Origin: Clostridium sp. CAG:568
Lineage (GTDB): Bacteria > Bacillota_I > Bacilli_A > RFN20 > CAG-288
DNA length: 12,661 bases
Assembly (NCBI GenBank): GCA_000434395.1
Contig: FR878780.1
Location: forward strand, 1-12,661
Direction of reading: 5' to 3'
Below are positions 1-7,134 of this stretch, piece by piece; position 1 is the first letter of the stretch, and each line of letters opens with the position of its first letter. Below the pieces are notes generated by a model. That model was given only the letters and a program-made list of their open reading frames with translations, was not told the origin of the DNA and searched no databases. The position numbers and the translations under genes were made by a program.

Positions 1-21
1 CAGTGAGAGGGGTGCAGTACA
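1..21. mobile_element. Possible outer end of an IS3/IS150-like element (edge remnant)
   Basis: The reverse complement of 9-21 reads TGTACTGCACCCC. From memory this resembles the terminal inverted repeat of IS150-group IS3 elements, which begin TGTACTGCACCC. If so, the element would lie to the left of the window and end at about position 21. No transposase, partner repeat or target duplication is visible here, so this is a weak call from one short match. Confidence 0.2.
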
Positions 22-70
22 AAAACGGCCTTTTTTCTTAGGCAGACCCTCAAATAGAATATCCTACTCA

Positions 71-99
71 ATTAAAAAGCACCCTGATTACTCAGGATG
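71..99 (-). terminator. Rho-independent terminator of ssrA
   Basis: Read on the minus strand, an 8 bp stem (CATCCTGA / TCAGGGTG, one T-G pair) closes a GTAA loop and is followed by CTTTTTAAT. It lies 73 nt past the mature 3' CCA of the tmRNA, so the primary transcript would carry a trailer needing 3' trimming. No other minus-strand gene lies between, so it most likely ends the ssrA transcript. Confidence 0.75.
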
Positions 100-171
100 T
101 CTATCAATAACCAGGCATAGGAATCCACTGATGTTATAGATACCTACTACCGGTTTGCTTGGAAATCTATT

Positions 172-584
172 TGGTGGAGCTGAGGGGAATCGAACCCCTG
201 TCCAAATGAGGCCCCGCTTCAAGCACTACAGCTTAGGCTGACTTGTCAGTCGAATCTCATGGTGTCAGTCGACCAAGGAAACTCGACTCCCTGTCTTTGT
301 GTCCGTCTTTCTACTGGCAAGAAAAAGTATAAAGATAAGGTGAATCTGTTTACGCGTACAAGAAGAAAACTCACCGAGTTCTTCAAGACACGTCCGTGGC
401 CTAGGAACTAATGCCTAGGCAAAACTGGTAACTAATTCTAGATTAGTAAGCAGCAGCCATTTGGAAAGAGGGCTGACGGAAGAATGACACGTTTTTCTTG
501 GCACTTGTGTTTGTGTAAGGTCATTAGGTGACCAATCCGCTGCTCTTAAAGTTCCTCCTCACCTGTCGAGACCTAGACAGCCCC
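172..584 (-). ncRNA. ssrA: Transfer-messenger RNA (tmRNA, 10Sa RNA)
   Basis: tmRNA rescues ribosomes stalled on broken mRNAs: its alanyl-tRNA-like part enters the A site with SmpB and its internal ORF adds a degradation tag. The 3' end (172-200) encodes a T arm, GGGGTTCGATTCCCC, and a terminal CCA. The 5' end, GGGGCTG at 584-578, pairs with CAGCTCC near the 3' end as a 7 bp acceptor stem with one G-U pair, which fixes both ends and gives 413 nt. The conserved TCGACAGG lies just inside the 5' end. A hairpin GGTCA/TGACC (519-533) precedes the tag region and fits the PK1 area, and a GCCTAGG/CCTAGGC hairpin near 402-420 falls among the downstream pseudoknots. It is a one-piece molecule, not a permuted one. 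It has its own promoter and terminator. Confidence 0.95.
443..502 (-). other. tmRNA tag-peptide reading frame, probable tag AKKNVSFFRQPSFQMAAAY
   Basis: Inside ssrA, the frame downstream of the GGTCA/TGACC hairpin runs from a GCC codon (502-500) to TAA (445-443). It reads AKKNVSFFRQPSFQMAAAY, 19 residues. In-frame TAA and TGA codons lie upstream of it. The GCC resume codon is inferred from its place after the PK1-region hairpin and because tags usually start with Ala, Gly or Asp; codons just upstream cannot be excluded. The hydrophobic end fits a protease degron, but AAAY differs from the common ALAA ending. Tags ending in aromatic or FA-type residues are known in Mollicutes. Confidence 0.65.
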
Positions 585-585
585 A

Positions 586-606
586 ATGTGAAACGAAACT
601 TCACAT
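586..606 (-). other. 5' leader hairpin of the ssrA precursor
   Basis: A perfect 7 bp inverted repeat (ATGTGAA / TTCACAT) with a 7 nt loop lies one base upstream of the mature tmRNA 5' end at 584. From the -10 box at 612-617 the transcript should start near 605, so the leader would be little more than this hairpin. Its removal is presumably the work of RNase P, which matures tmRNA 5' ends. Confidence 0.5.
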
Positions 607-611
607 ATATT

Positions 612-639
612 ATTATACGTCGATTATAGAAAAAGTAAA
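612..639 (-). promoter_or_regulatory. ssrA promoter
   Basis: On the minus strand a perfect -10 box TATAAT (617-612) is preceded by TTTACT (639-634) at 16 bp spacing. A second perfect TATAAT lies 11 bp farther upstream (628-623). Either could drive ssrA. The nearer one gives a start near 605, about 20 nt before the mature 5' end. The -35 region lies in the U-tract of the neighbouring ATPase terminator. Confidence 0.6.
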
Positions 640-640
640 A

Positions 641-672
641 ATTAAAAAAGAAAAGCGAGGCTTAGCCTCGCT
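641..672 (-). terminator. Rho-independent terminator of the calcium ATPase gene
   Basis: The minus strand reads AGCGAGGC, loop TAA, GCCTCGCT (672-654), a perfect 8 bp GC-rich stem, followed by TTTTCTTTTTTAAT. It starts 20 bp after the ATPase stop codon. It separates ATPase transcription from ssrA, whose promoter overlaps the U-tract side. Confidence 0.88.
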
Positions 673-692
673 AATCTTAGTTATTCTAATTA

Positions 693-3600
693 TTAGATAA
701 CTTCTCTTTCTCTAAGGAAAGGAACAGCTATTTCGTGTACGATTAGAGGAACAATTCCTAAAGCGGCACAGATCATCCAGTTGTACCACTCAAGTCCGTT
801 GCTATGACCGAGGAAGATGTCGGTAAGTCCAGGAACTTCAGTGACTAATATTTGAAGAATCAATCCGAATCCAAAGGCTACGATGAAGAACCAGTTAGTT
901 CCCTTGAATACATAGATGAATGACTTCTTGATATTGCTCATTCCAATCATATGGAAGAGTTCTGCAAGACCTAAGGTAGTGAAAGCCATAGTACGTGCAT
1001 CCTCAAAGCAAGATATAGCATGTATTGCTTCTTCAATATCTAATTCAGTGCCGGTGTTTCCTCTAGCATACATCGGGTTGGCATTGAGGAATATCTCCAT
1101 AGATTTAATTCCATCAGGTGATAAGATGGAATTCAAATTTGTGCCATTATTCAATGCATTATATACATCGTTCCAATTAGCATAATCAGATTTATTTCTA
1201 CCGGCGATTAAAGCTTCTTTTAAGCTTTCCGAAGCCATCATTTGATTCCAAGTCAAATTATATTGAGTCATTCCATAGATGACAGGAATAAGGAAGGCTG
1301 CGAAGACGATGATGAAGATGATGAAACCGTAGAACATATTGAATTTGAATCCACCATGAGCAAAAATTCCATCTTTTGGATTTCTAGGAGCATTGTTCAT
1401 GATATCAGGATCCTTGTCATCACGTCCTAAGGCGATGGCGGGTAGTGAATCTGTAATCAAGTTGATCCAAAGCAATTGCATAGCGGTCATAGGAGCTATG
1501 ATGTTTGCACATGTAGCTAAGAACATGACCAAGATTTCAGCAAAGTTGGATGAAAGCAAGAAGAAGATAGTCTTTTTGATGTTTGAATAAATACCACGAC
1601 CTTCTTCTACAGCTTTTTCAATAGAAGCGAAGTTATCATCGGCTAAGACGATATCAGCAGCAGATTTTGCAACATCAGTTCCGGTGATTCCCATAGCGAT
1701 TCCGACATCTGCGGCTTTTAATGAAGGAGCATCGTTAACACCATCACCTGTCATTGCAGCGATTCCACCGTTAGCTTTGATAGCCTTGACGATTTCGACT
1801 TTGTTTTCAGGTGAAACACGAGCAAATATTCTCTTGGTCTTGACCAACTCTTGAAGCTGTTCAGGAGTGCATTTATCTATTTCAGCACCGGTCATAGTTT
1901 GCTCAGGAGAAGTAGCAATTCCTAACTCTCTTCCGATGGCTAATGCAGTATCGGCATGGTCACCAGTGATCATAACTGTAGTAATTCCAGCACGATGTAG
2001 CTTTTCAACGGCAGGCTTAGCCTCCAAACGAGGAGGATCAATCATTGCGACCATTCCGACATAGATGAGGTTATCCTCATTTATTTTTTCACCATTATGG
2101 ATTGCAAAGGCTAATACACGGAATGCTTGTTGTGCTAATTCTTTAGCTGCATTGTTGATATTAGCTATATCACCATCGGTGATATCTCTGACTTCACCAT
2201 TGATTAAGATTCTATTAGCATGAGAGAGAATTGAATCCAAAGCACCTTTGGTGAAGATGATGGTTCCATCAGCTTCACTGTTTTTGAATTCATATTTCTT
2301 CAAAGTGGCATTCTCAGGAATGTCTTTGATGACATGCATAGTAGACATCATCTTTCTGACTGAATCGAAAGGCATCTCGTCAATTCTGGGAAGAGAAGAC
2401 TTCTCAGTCTCCTCTTTTTCAATATTGAATAGATGTGCAAAATCCAATAAGGCGATTTCTGTAGGATCTCCGTATCTATCTCCATTGATAGAAGCATTGG
2501 AGTCTAGCATCATTCCTTTGGTGACTAATTCGAATTCTTCACTATGGATATCAACTTTATCAGCATCGATGATTTGATTGTTGGCGTAGACCTTTTTGAT
2601 GGTCATACGATTTTGAGTTAAGGTTCCTGTCTTATCAGAGCAAACATAAGTGACAGCACCTAAAGTTTCGACAGAAGGCAACTTTCTTACGATGGCGTTG
2701 ACTTTGACCATCTTGGACATACCCATGGCCAAGACGATAGTGACGACTGCAGGTAAACCTTCAGGAACAGCTGCTACAGCCAAAGCGATAGCAGCAGTGA
2801 ACAATTTGATGATTTCATCAGGCTTGAATGTTCCGTTCATGAAAGAAGGAATCAACCAGAGCAATCCAACGATGAACATTGCGACGACGATTCCGATACA
2901 AATGAATCCGAGAATCTTTCCTAATTCAGCAAGCTTCTTTTGCAATGGAGTTTCTTCATTGCTCTCTTGAAGCATGGAAGCAATCTTACCTATTTGGGTA
3001 TTCATTCCAGTACCCACGACTATTCCTTCTCCACGTCCGTAAGAAATAGGACATGAAGAGTGAGCGATATTGGATTCATCTCCGACAGCATGATCGCCTT
3101 TTAATAAGGCATTGCAGTCTTTCTCTGATGGAACGGATTCACCTGTCAAAGAGGCTTCATCAGATTTTAAGTTGACTGATGTTGTCAAACGAACATCTGC
3201 AGGAGTAATGGTTCCTTCTTCGAGGATAACGACATCACCCAATGCTACTTCAGTAGCCTTTACAGTCTTCAATTTTCCATCACGTCTAACTGTACATGAA
3301 GGTGAAGACATCTTTTTTAAGGCTTCGAGGGATTGAGCAGCTTTAGCTTCTTGGGCAGTTCCGATTACAGCATTCAAGATGACGATAGCTAGAATGACTG
3401 CAACTTCTGCCCAGTCGGCTATTTCATTTCCATTGATGATTGCAATCACTGCATCGATGACAGCTGCAACTAAGAGAATCAAGACCAATGGGTCTTTGAA
3501 TTCCCCTAAGAACATTTGCATTACGGTCTCTTTTTTAGCTTCTATTAGCTTGTTAGGACCATAAGCGCTCAAACGTTTTTGAGCTTCTTCTTCGGTCAAT

Positions 3601-3791
3601 CCAATTTCGGGATCAACTTCGAACTTAGCTTTGACATCTTCGATGGTTTCTTGTGAAGCATCGAATCCATCTAAAAACTTCTTCTCAACGAGAGACTTTT
3701 GATAGTTTGGGTCTTTTTGAAGAGCTTTTTCTTCTTTGGCCTTCTCTTTCATCAATTTCTCGGAAGATTTAGATTGTTCTTTTTCTTCCAT
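693..3791 (-). CDS. P-type calcium-transporting ATPase (P2A, SERCA/PMR1-like)
   Basis: This 1032-residue membrane pump exports Ca2+ using ATP. It has the full P-type core: TGES in the actuator domain (216-219), the phosphorylated DKTGT with Asp at 386, FTKGA in the nucleotide-binding domain, and the hinge TGDGVND (681-687). Calcium ligands known from SERCA are present: PEGLP in M4 (343-347), SSNFAE in M5 (Asn749, Glu752), WINLITD in M6 (Asn777, Thr780, Asp781) and Glu944 in M8. Both Ca2+ sites of the SERCA type therefore look possible. Two features look unusual: a lysine/glutamate-rich N-terminus (about 1-35) and a roughly 90-residue polar loop between M7 and M8. The start ATG at 3791 has AAAGGAAG just upstream. 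It is a single-gene unit with its own -10 box and terminator. The family is secure; Ca2+ rather than Mn2+ as main substrate is inferred. Confidence 0.93.
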   Translation of the reverse strand: MEEKEQSKSSEKLMKEKAKEEKALQKDPNYQKSLVEKKFLDGFDASQETIEDVKAKFEVDPEIGLTEEEAQKRLSAYGPNKLIEAKKETVMQMFLGEFKDPLVLILLVAAVIDAVIAIINGNEIADWAEVAVILAIVILNAVIGTAQEAKAAQSLEALKKMSSPSCTVRRDGKLKTVKATEVALGDVVILEEGTITPADVRLTTSVNLKSDEASLTGESVPSEKDCNALLKGDHAVGDESNIAHSSCPISYGRGEGIVVGTGMNTQIGKIASMLQESNEETPLQKKLAELGKILGFICIGIVVAMFIVGLLWLIPSFMNGTFKPDEIIKLFTAAIALAVAAVPEGLPAVVTIVLAMGMSKMVKVNAIVRKLPSVETLGAVTYVCSDKTGTLTQNRMTIKKVYANNQIIDADKVDIHSEEFELVTKGMMLDSNASINGDRYGDPTEIALLDFAHLFNIEKEETEKSSLPRIDEMPFDSVRKMMSTMHVIKDIPENATLKKYEFKNSEADGTIIFTKGALDSILSHANRILINGEVRDITDGDIANINNAAKELAQQAFRVLAFAIHNGEKINEDNLIYVGMVAMIDPPRLEAKPAVEKLHRAGITTVMITGDHADTALAIGRELGIATSPEQTMTGAEIDKCTPEQLQELVKTKRIFARVSPENKVEIVKAIKANGGIAAMTGDGVNDAPSLKAADVGIAMGITGTDVAKSAADIVLADDNFASIEKAVEEGRGIYSNIKKTIFFLLSSNFAEILVMFLATCANIIAPMTAMQLLWINLITDSLPAIALGRDDKDPDIMNNAPRNPKDGIFAHGGFKFNMFYGFIIFIIVFAAFLIPVIYGMTQYNLTWNQMMASESLKEALIAGRNKSDYANWNDVYNALNNGTNLNSILSPDGIKSMEIFLNANPMYARGNTGTELDIEEAIHAISCFEDARTMAFTTLGLAELFHMIGMSNIKKSFIYVFKGTNWFFIVAFGFGLILQILVTEVPGLTDIFLGHSNGLEWYNWMICAALGIVPLIVHEIAVPFLREREVI

Positions 3792-3807
3792 ATGTTCTTC
3801 CTTTCAA

Positions 3808-3825
3808 TCAAGATTTCAATCTTGA
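3808..3825. promoter_or_regulatory. Palindrome in the ATPase 5' leader (operator or RNA hairpin)
   Basis: TCAAGATT-TC-AATCTTGA is an 8 bp perfect inverted repeat with a 2 bp centre. It lies about 4 bp downstream of the start predicted from the TATAAT at 3836-3841, and ends about 9 bp before the AAAGGAAG ribosome binding site. As DNA it could bind a dimeric repressor. As RNA a 2 nt loop is too tight, so one or two pairs would open. The function is inferred from position and symmetry only. Confidence 0.45.
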
Positions 3826-3835
3826 CGCACAAAGT

Positions 3836-3841
3836 ATTATA
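3836..3841 (-). promoter_or_regulatory. -10 box of the calcium ATPase gene
   Basis: A perfect TATAAT on the minus strand lies 45 bp upstream of the ATPase ATG. No convincing -35 hexamer sits 16-18 bp farther up, so the promoter may be weak or activator-dependent. It lies beyond the preceding gene's terminator, so the ATPase needs its own promoter. Confidence 0.5.
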
Positions 3842-3884
3842 AATGAGATATATAAAAACTACTTATGGAATCTCTTTCAAACCA

Positions 3885-3933
3885 AAGAAAAAAGAATGGA
3901 TTTTATAGTCATTTTTTACTACAAAATCCATTC
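3885..3933 (-). terminator. Strong Rho-independent terminator of the FAD-protein gene
   Basis: The minus strand carries GAATGGATTTT (3933-3923) and its perfect complement AAAATCCATTC (3904-3894), 11 bp. The stem is extended after one mismatch by TAGT/ACTA, and TTTTTTC follows. It lies about 47 bp past the stop at 3980 and isolates the upstream gene(s) from the ATPase. Confidence 0.85.
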
Positions 3934-3979
3934 GAAATTTTAATAAACTAAAGTCGGTAAAAAGTAAAAAATATCGTTT

Positions 3980-5386
3980 TTATTTCAAATATTTTCTCAA
4001 GATATCTTCAGCAATCAAAACACCGCTGGCTGAAGCTTGAGCAAGACCTCTTGTAATACCAGCTCCATCACCACCACAATAAAGATTGGATATCTTCTTT
4101 GTCTCTAAGTTATTGTTTACTTCTGGTCTATCGGAATAGAACTTAGCTTCAACACCATACAGAAGAGTATGTTCATTTGCGATGCCAGGCGTTACATAAT
4201 TCAAAGCTTCGATCATTTCAATAATTGACTTTAAAGTCTTGTATGGCATGCAAAGAGACAAGTCTCCAGGTACTGCATCCTTCAAAGTGGGCTCGACAAA
4301 GCCTTCTTTGATTCTCTTAGGTGTGCTTCTCCTGCCGTTCTTTAAATCACCATATCTTTGAAGTATGACTTTTCCACAAGCTAATCTATTAGCTAAGCTT
4401 GCAACGTCTTTGGCAAATTGGTTAGGATCCTTGAAAGGTTCGCTGAATTCATGAGAGACCAATAAGGCAAAGTTTGTGTTTTGACTTCCTAATTTTGGAT
4501 TGGCATAGGAATGACCATTAGCTAAAATGACACCATCCTCATTTTCCATGACGACATGACCAGAAGGGTTAGAGCAGAATGTTCTTACGATGGTTCCTTG
4601 GGTTGTGTGAAACAAGAATTTTCCTTCATAAAGATTCTTGTTGATATCCTGCATTACGACATTAGTAGTTTCGACTCTAACTCCTATATCGACTCTATTG
4701 TTCAAAGTTCTAACACCGTGATTATTGAGCATCTGTGAGAGGAATGTAGCTCCTTCTCTACCTACACCCATAATGACATTCTTTCCTTCAATTTTAGAGT
4801 TGTCTTCTAAGATAACACCTTGAATTTCGTCTTTGTCATTTACTTCTATATCAGTTACTTTGACTTCGAATTTGAATTCGACACCTTTGCTTTCAAGATA
4901 TTTTCTAATTTCAGTTAATATATGGTAATTTCCATCAGTTCCTAAATGTCTCACTGATGCTCTGAGCAATAAAAGTCCAGCTCCGATTGCACGTTGCTCG
5001 ATCAATCTGACTTCATCAGTATAAGGATTTGTTATATCTTTTGTAGCACCAAATCCTAAATTGACTTCATCACAATAATTGATGAGAGATAGAACTTCGT
5101 TATCTCCGATATAATCTCCTAACCAACCTCCGAATTGAGTGGTTACATTAAATTTTCCATCAGAAAAAGCACCGGCACCACCAAATCCTCTAGTGATGTC
5201 ATATTTGTCTATTTTCTTTCTAGGCTTTGATTGATCTCTTTTAACTCCAGGAACAGGTCTATCAAAGATATCCTCTCCTTGGTCTAAAATGATGATCTTT
5301 AAATTTGAATCTTCACTAATCAACTTATAAGCTGCCATGTATCCACATGGACCAGCTCCGACTATTACTACATCATATGATGACAT
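3980..5386 (-). CDS. FAD-dependent dehydrogenase-like protein (COG2509 type)
   Basis: This 468-residue protein is a predicted flavoprotein of unknown substrate. It opens with a Rossmann dinucleotide-binding fold (VVIVGAGPCG, residues 6-15, followed by an acidic strand end at ILDQGED). Next comes GFGGAGAFSDGKFN (67-80), which I recognise as the signature of the uncharacterised FAD-dependent dehydrogenase group COG2509. A central GVGREGATF and NNRVDIGVRVE segment follows, then RRSTPKRI, and a second FAD-contacting motif GGDGAGITRG (438-447). No membrane segment or signal peptide is seen, so it is probably cytoplasmic. The length is normal for the group. ATG at 5386 has AAAGGGA about 10 bp upstream. 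It lies 77 bp downstream of the MFS gene on the same strand; a TATAAT in that spacer suggests its own promoter, but readthrough is possible. Confidence 0.85.
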   Translation of the reverse strand: MSSYDVVIVGAGPCGYMAAYKLISEDSNLKIIILDQGEDIFDRPVPGVKRDQSKPRKKIDKYDITRGFGGAGAFSDGKFNVTTQFGGWLGDYIGDNEVLSLINYCDEVNLGFGATKDITNPYTDEVRLIEQRAIGAGLLLLRASVRHLGTDGNYHILTEIRKYLESKGVEFKFEVKVTDIEVNDKDEIQGVILEDNSKIEGKNVIMGVGREGATFLSQMLNNHGVRTLNNRVDIGVRVETTNVVMQDINKNLYEGKFLFHTTQGTIVRTFCSNPSGHVVMENEDGVILANGHSYANPKLGSQNTNFALLVSHEFSEPFKDPNQFAKDVASLANRLACGKVILQRYGDLKNGRRSTPKRIKEGFVEPTLKDAVPGDLSLCMPYKTLKSIIEMIEALNYVTPGIANEHTLLYGVEAKFYSDRPEVNNNLETKKISNLYCGGDGAGITRGLAQASASGVLIAEDILRKYLK

Positions 5387-5407
5387 AAAAAAGTATCCCT
5401 TTAATAA

Positions 5408-5413
5408 ATTATA
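5408..5413 (-). promoter_or_regulatory. Candidate -10 box for the FAD-protein gene
   Basis: TATAAT on the minus strand lies 21 bp upstream of the ATG at 5386, in the 77 bp spacer after the MFS gene. No good -35 is visible, and the implied leader is only about 15 nt with the ribosome binding site near its 5' end. In such AT-rich sequence this could be chance. Confidence 0.3.
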
Positions 5414-5463
5414 AAACTAAATCATCATTTATTCTTTTTGTTTTATAGAGATATTTTATAAAC

Positions 5464-6717
5464 CTAATAAGTTTGATATCTTTTCAATTCTTCAGATGAG
5501 AGTTTCTTGTCTCTTCTTCTAGTCTTTTCATTAATTGTTTCATGACATATTATCATCAGAGTAGCAAATCCAATCATAAAATAAGGAAGAATGGAATAAT
5601 TATCTCCTATCGATCTTGCTATCAAGCCGATAAGAGGTGGCATAGATAGATTTCCGACATATGCTGAAGCCATTTCTAATCCCATTGCACTTTGTGATCC
5701 AGCTTTAGAAAATCTATATGGTGTAGATCTTATAATTGCTGGATAAATAGGTGCACATCCTAATCCTACAATTACAAATCCGACCATTGGAATGTATTTA
5801 TTTACTTGAATCAGAGCTAAAACAATTCCTAATAAAATTATGGACTCTCCCATTCTTATCATCTGTTTTTCATTCATCTTCAACGATAGAGGACCACAAA
5901 TCAATCTTCCTACTGTTATTCCTATATAGAATGTCGAAGTCAACATAGCAGCTTCATCAGTTGTCGAACCCATATTTTTATTGAAGAAGCTTCCAACCCA
6001 AAGACCGGTAGAAGATTCTAAAGCACAGTAACAGAAGAATCCTATGACTGTTAAATAGAAGATAGGATCTTTCAATATTGTTGTCGATCTTTTTATTGCT
6101 TCTTCAGCTTCTTCTTTCTTCTCTTCTTCAGTTTCATCCTTCTTATTCTTTTCCATCACTTTGTTCCATAATGGTAAAGTTGCAAATAAGAGTATCGATA
6201 TACCTAATTGAATACATGCTATGGTTAGAACACCATAATTCCATCCTCTAGATTGATTATTCGCATCTATGAAAGCTCCTATGATTAAAGGACCTATAGA
6301 AGCTCCTATCCCCCAAAATGCGTGGAGCCAATTCATATGAATAGCTTTGTAATGTAAAGCTACATAGTTGTTTAAGGCTGAGTCTATAGCTCCCGCCCCT
6401 AACCCTAATGGAATTGCAATCAAGAAGAAGGCCCAACCATATCCTTCTTTAACAAAGGAGAATAATAATAGAGCAATAGCGGTGAGAACTACTGATACAG
6501 ATACGACTATTTTAGTCGAAAACTTTCTTATCAAATACGATGAACATAATGAGGATATGATAGTACATATAGACACTACTATTCCTATATATCCGGCTAA
6601 ATCAGATGGAAGGTTTAAATTATCAGCTATGGCTGGGAATGAACTTCCAAGCATTGAATCTGGTAATCCTAATGAAATGAAAGTGATATAGATAATTATT
6701 AAAAGTAAAGTAGCCAT
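5464..6717 (-). CDS. Major facilitator superfamily permease
   Basis: This 417-residue protein is hydrophobic throughout, with about twelve predicted membrane helices in two halves. They are separated by a highly charged cytoplasmic loop at about 185-210, rich in Lys and Glu. The N-terminal LGLPDSMLGSSFPAI (16-30), the basic loop RKFSTK after helix 2 and HAFWGIGASIGPL (132-144) match the fucose-permease-like MFS branch common in Bacillota. No sequence feature identifies the substrate; sugar or drug efflux would be guesses. ATG at 6717 has GAGGA about 11 bp upstream, and no better start lies nearby. No clear terminator follows its TAG, so transcription may continue into the FAD-protein gene. 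It is divergent from rqcP. Confidence 0.88.
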   Translation of the reverse strand: MATLLLIIIYITFISLGLPDSMLGSSFPAIADNLNLPSDLAGYIGIVVSICTIISSLCSSYLIRKFSTKIVVSVSVVLTAIALLLFSFVKEGYGWAFFLIAIPLGLGAGAIDSALNNYVALHYKAIHMNWLHAFWGIGASIGPLIIGAFIDANNQSRGWNYGVLTIACIQLGISILLFATLPLWNKVMEKNKKDETEEEKKEEAEEAIKRSTTILKDPIFYLTVIGFFCYCALESSTGLWVGSFFNKNMGSTTDEAAMLTSTFYIGITVGRLICGPLSLKMNEKQMIRMGESIILLGIVLALIQVNKYIPMVGFVIVGLGCAPIYPAIIRSTPYRFSKAGSQSAMGLEMASAYVGNLSMPPLIGLIARSIGDNYSILPYFMIGFATLMIICHETINEKTRRRDKKLSSEELKRYQTY

Positions 6718-6855
6718 ATTATTAGATCCTCTATCAAAGCTACTCGATTTTAGATTATCTCCATATTTTTTGAAACAAAAACTATAATAATGAATATATA
6801 ATTAATGCGGTAAAAGTAAAAATTTTCCAATAAAATCAAAGGATTAGTTTTTTCT
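6718..6855. promoter_or_regulatory. Divergent spacer between the MFS gene and rqcP-tilS
   Basis: This AT-rich 138 bp spacer must hold promoters for both directions. For the plus strand, TATAAT occurs at 6783-6788 and 6797-6802, and TTGAAA at 6770-6775, but the spacings (7 and 21 bp) are not standard. For the minus strand only loose -10-like hexamers are seen (GATAAT, TAAAAT). I cannot assign exact start sites. Confidence 0.4.
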
Positions 6856-7134
6856 ATGGGAATGCGTTTAGATAAATATTTAAAAGTAAGCCATTTAATT
6901 AAAAGAAGAACGATGGCGAAGGATTATATCGATGCTGGTTATGTAAAGGTAAATGGCAAAGTAGCCAAACCTTCCACCGATATAAAGATAGGTGATGAGA
7001 TTGAGATCTCATCTACTAGTGGTGAAGTTACCAAAGTGACAGTTATGATGACAAAGAGCTTTTGCAACTTGTCTGATGCAGCTTCTATGTATAAGTTCCC
7101 AGATGATTTAGGAAGCGGTAATGGAAAAAAGTAA
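6856..7134 (+). CDS. rqcP: RqcP-like S4-domain RNA-binding protein (YabO/Hsp15 family)
   Basis: This 92-residue basic protein is a small S4 RNA-binding domain (about residues 3-60) with a short tail. Its start, MRLDKYLKVSHLIKRRTMAK, closely resembles Bacillus RqcP (YabO). In that family RqcP binds the 50S subunit with peptidyl-tRNA and works with RqcH to add alanine tails to nascent chains stuck after ribosome splitting. The RRT and VNGKVAKPSTDIKIGDEI segments are the usual S4 surface. Two starts are possible: ATG 6856 adds Met-Gly before the conserved MRLDKYL, ATG 6862 begins there exactly. AAAGGAT at 6838-6844 is 11 bp from the first and 17 from the second, so 6856 is preferred. The end overlaps tilS by 14 bp, indicating one operon, as in Bacillus where yabO lies near tilS. 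Confidence 0.88.
   Translation: MGMRLDKYLKVSHLIKRRTMAKDYIDAGYVKVNGKVAKPSTDIKIGDEIEISSTSGEVTKVTVMMTKSFCNLSDAASMYKFPDDLGSGNGKK

Noticed and set aside
172..200. A tRNA 3' half with T arm and CCA
   Set aside because: It pairs with the 5' GGGGCTG over 380 nt away and belongs to the tRNA-like domain of tmRNA; no D or anticodon arm is adjacent.
916..3564. Several plus-strand ORFs of 60-109 codons
   Set aside because: They lie wholly antisense to the ATPase gene, whose motifs are complete; they lack ribosome binding sites and resemble mirror reading of its codons.
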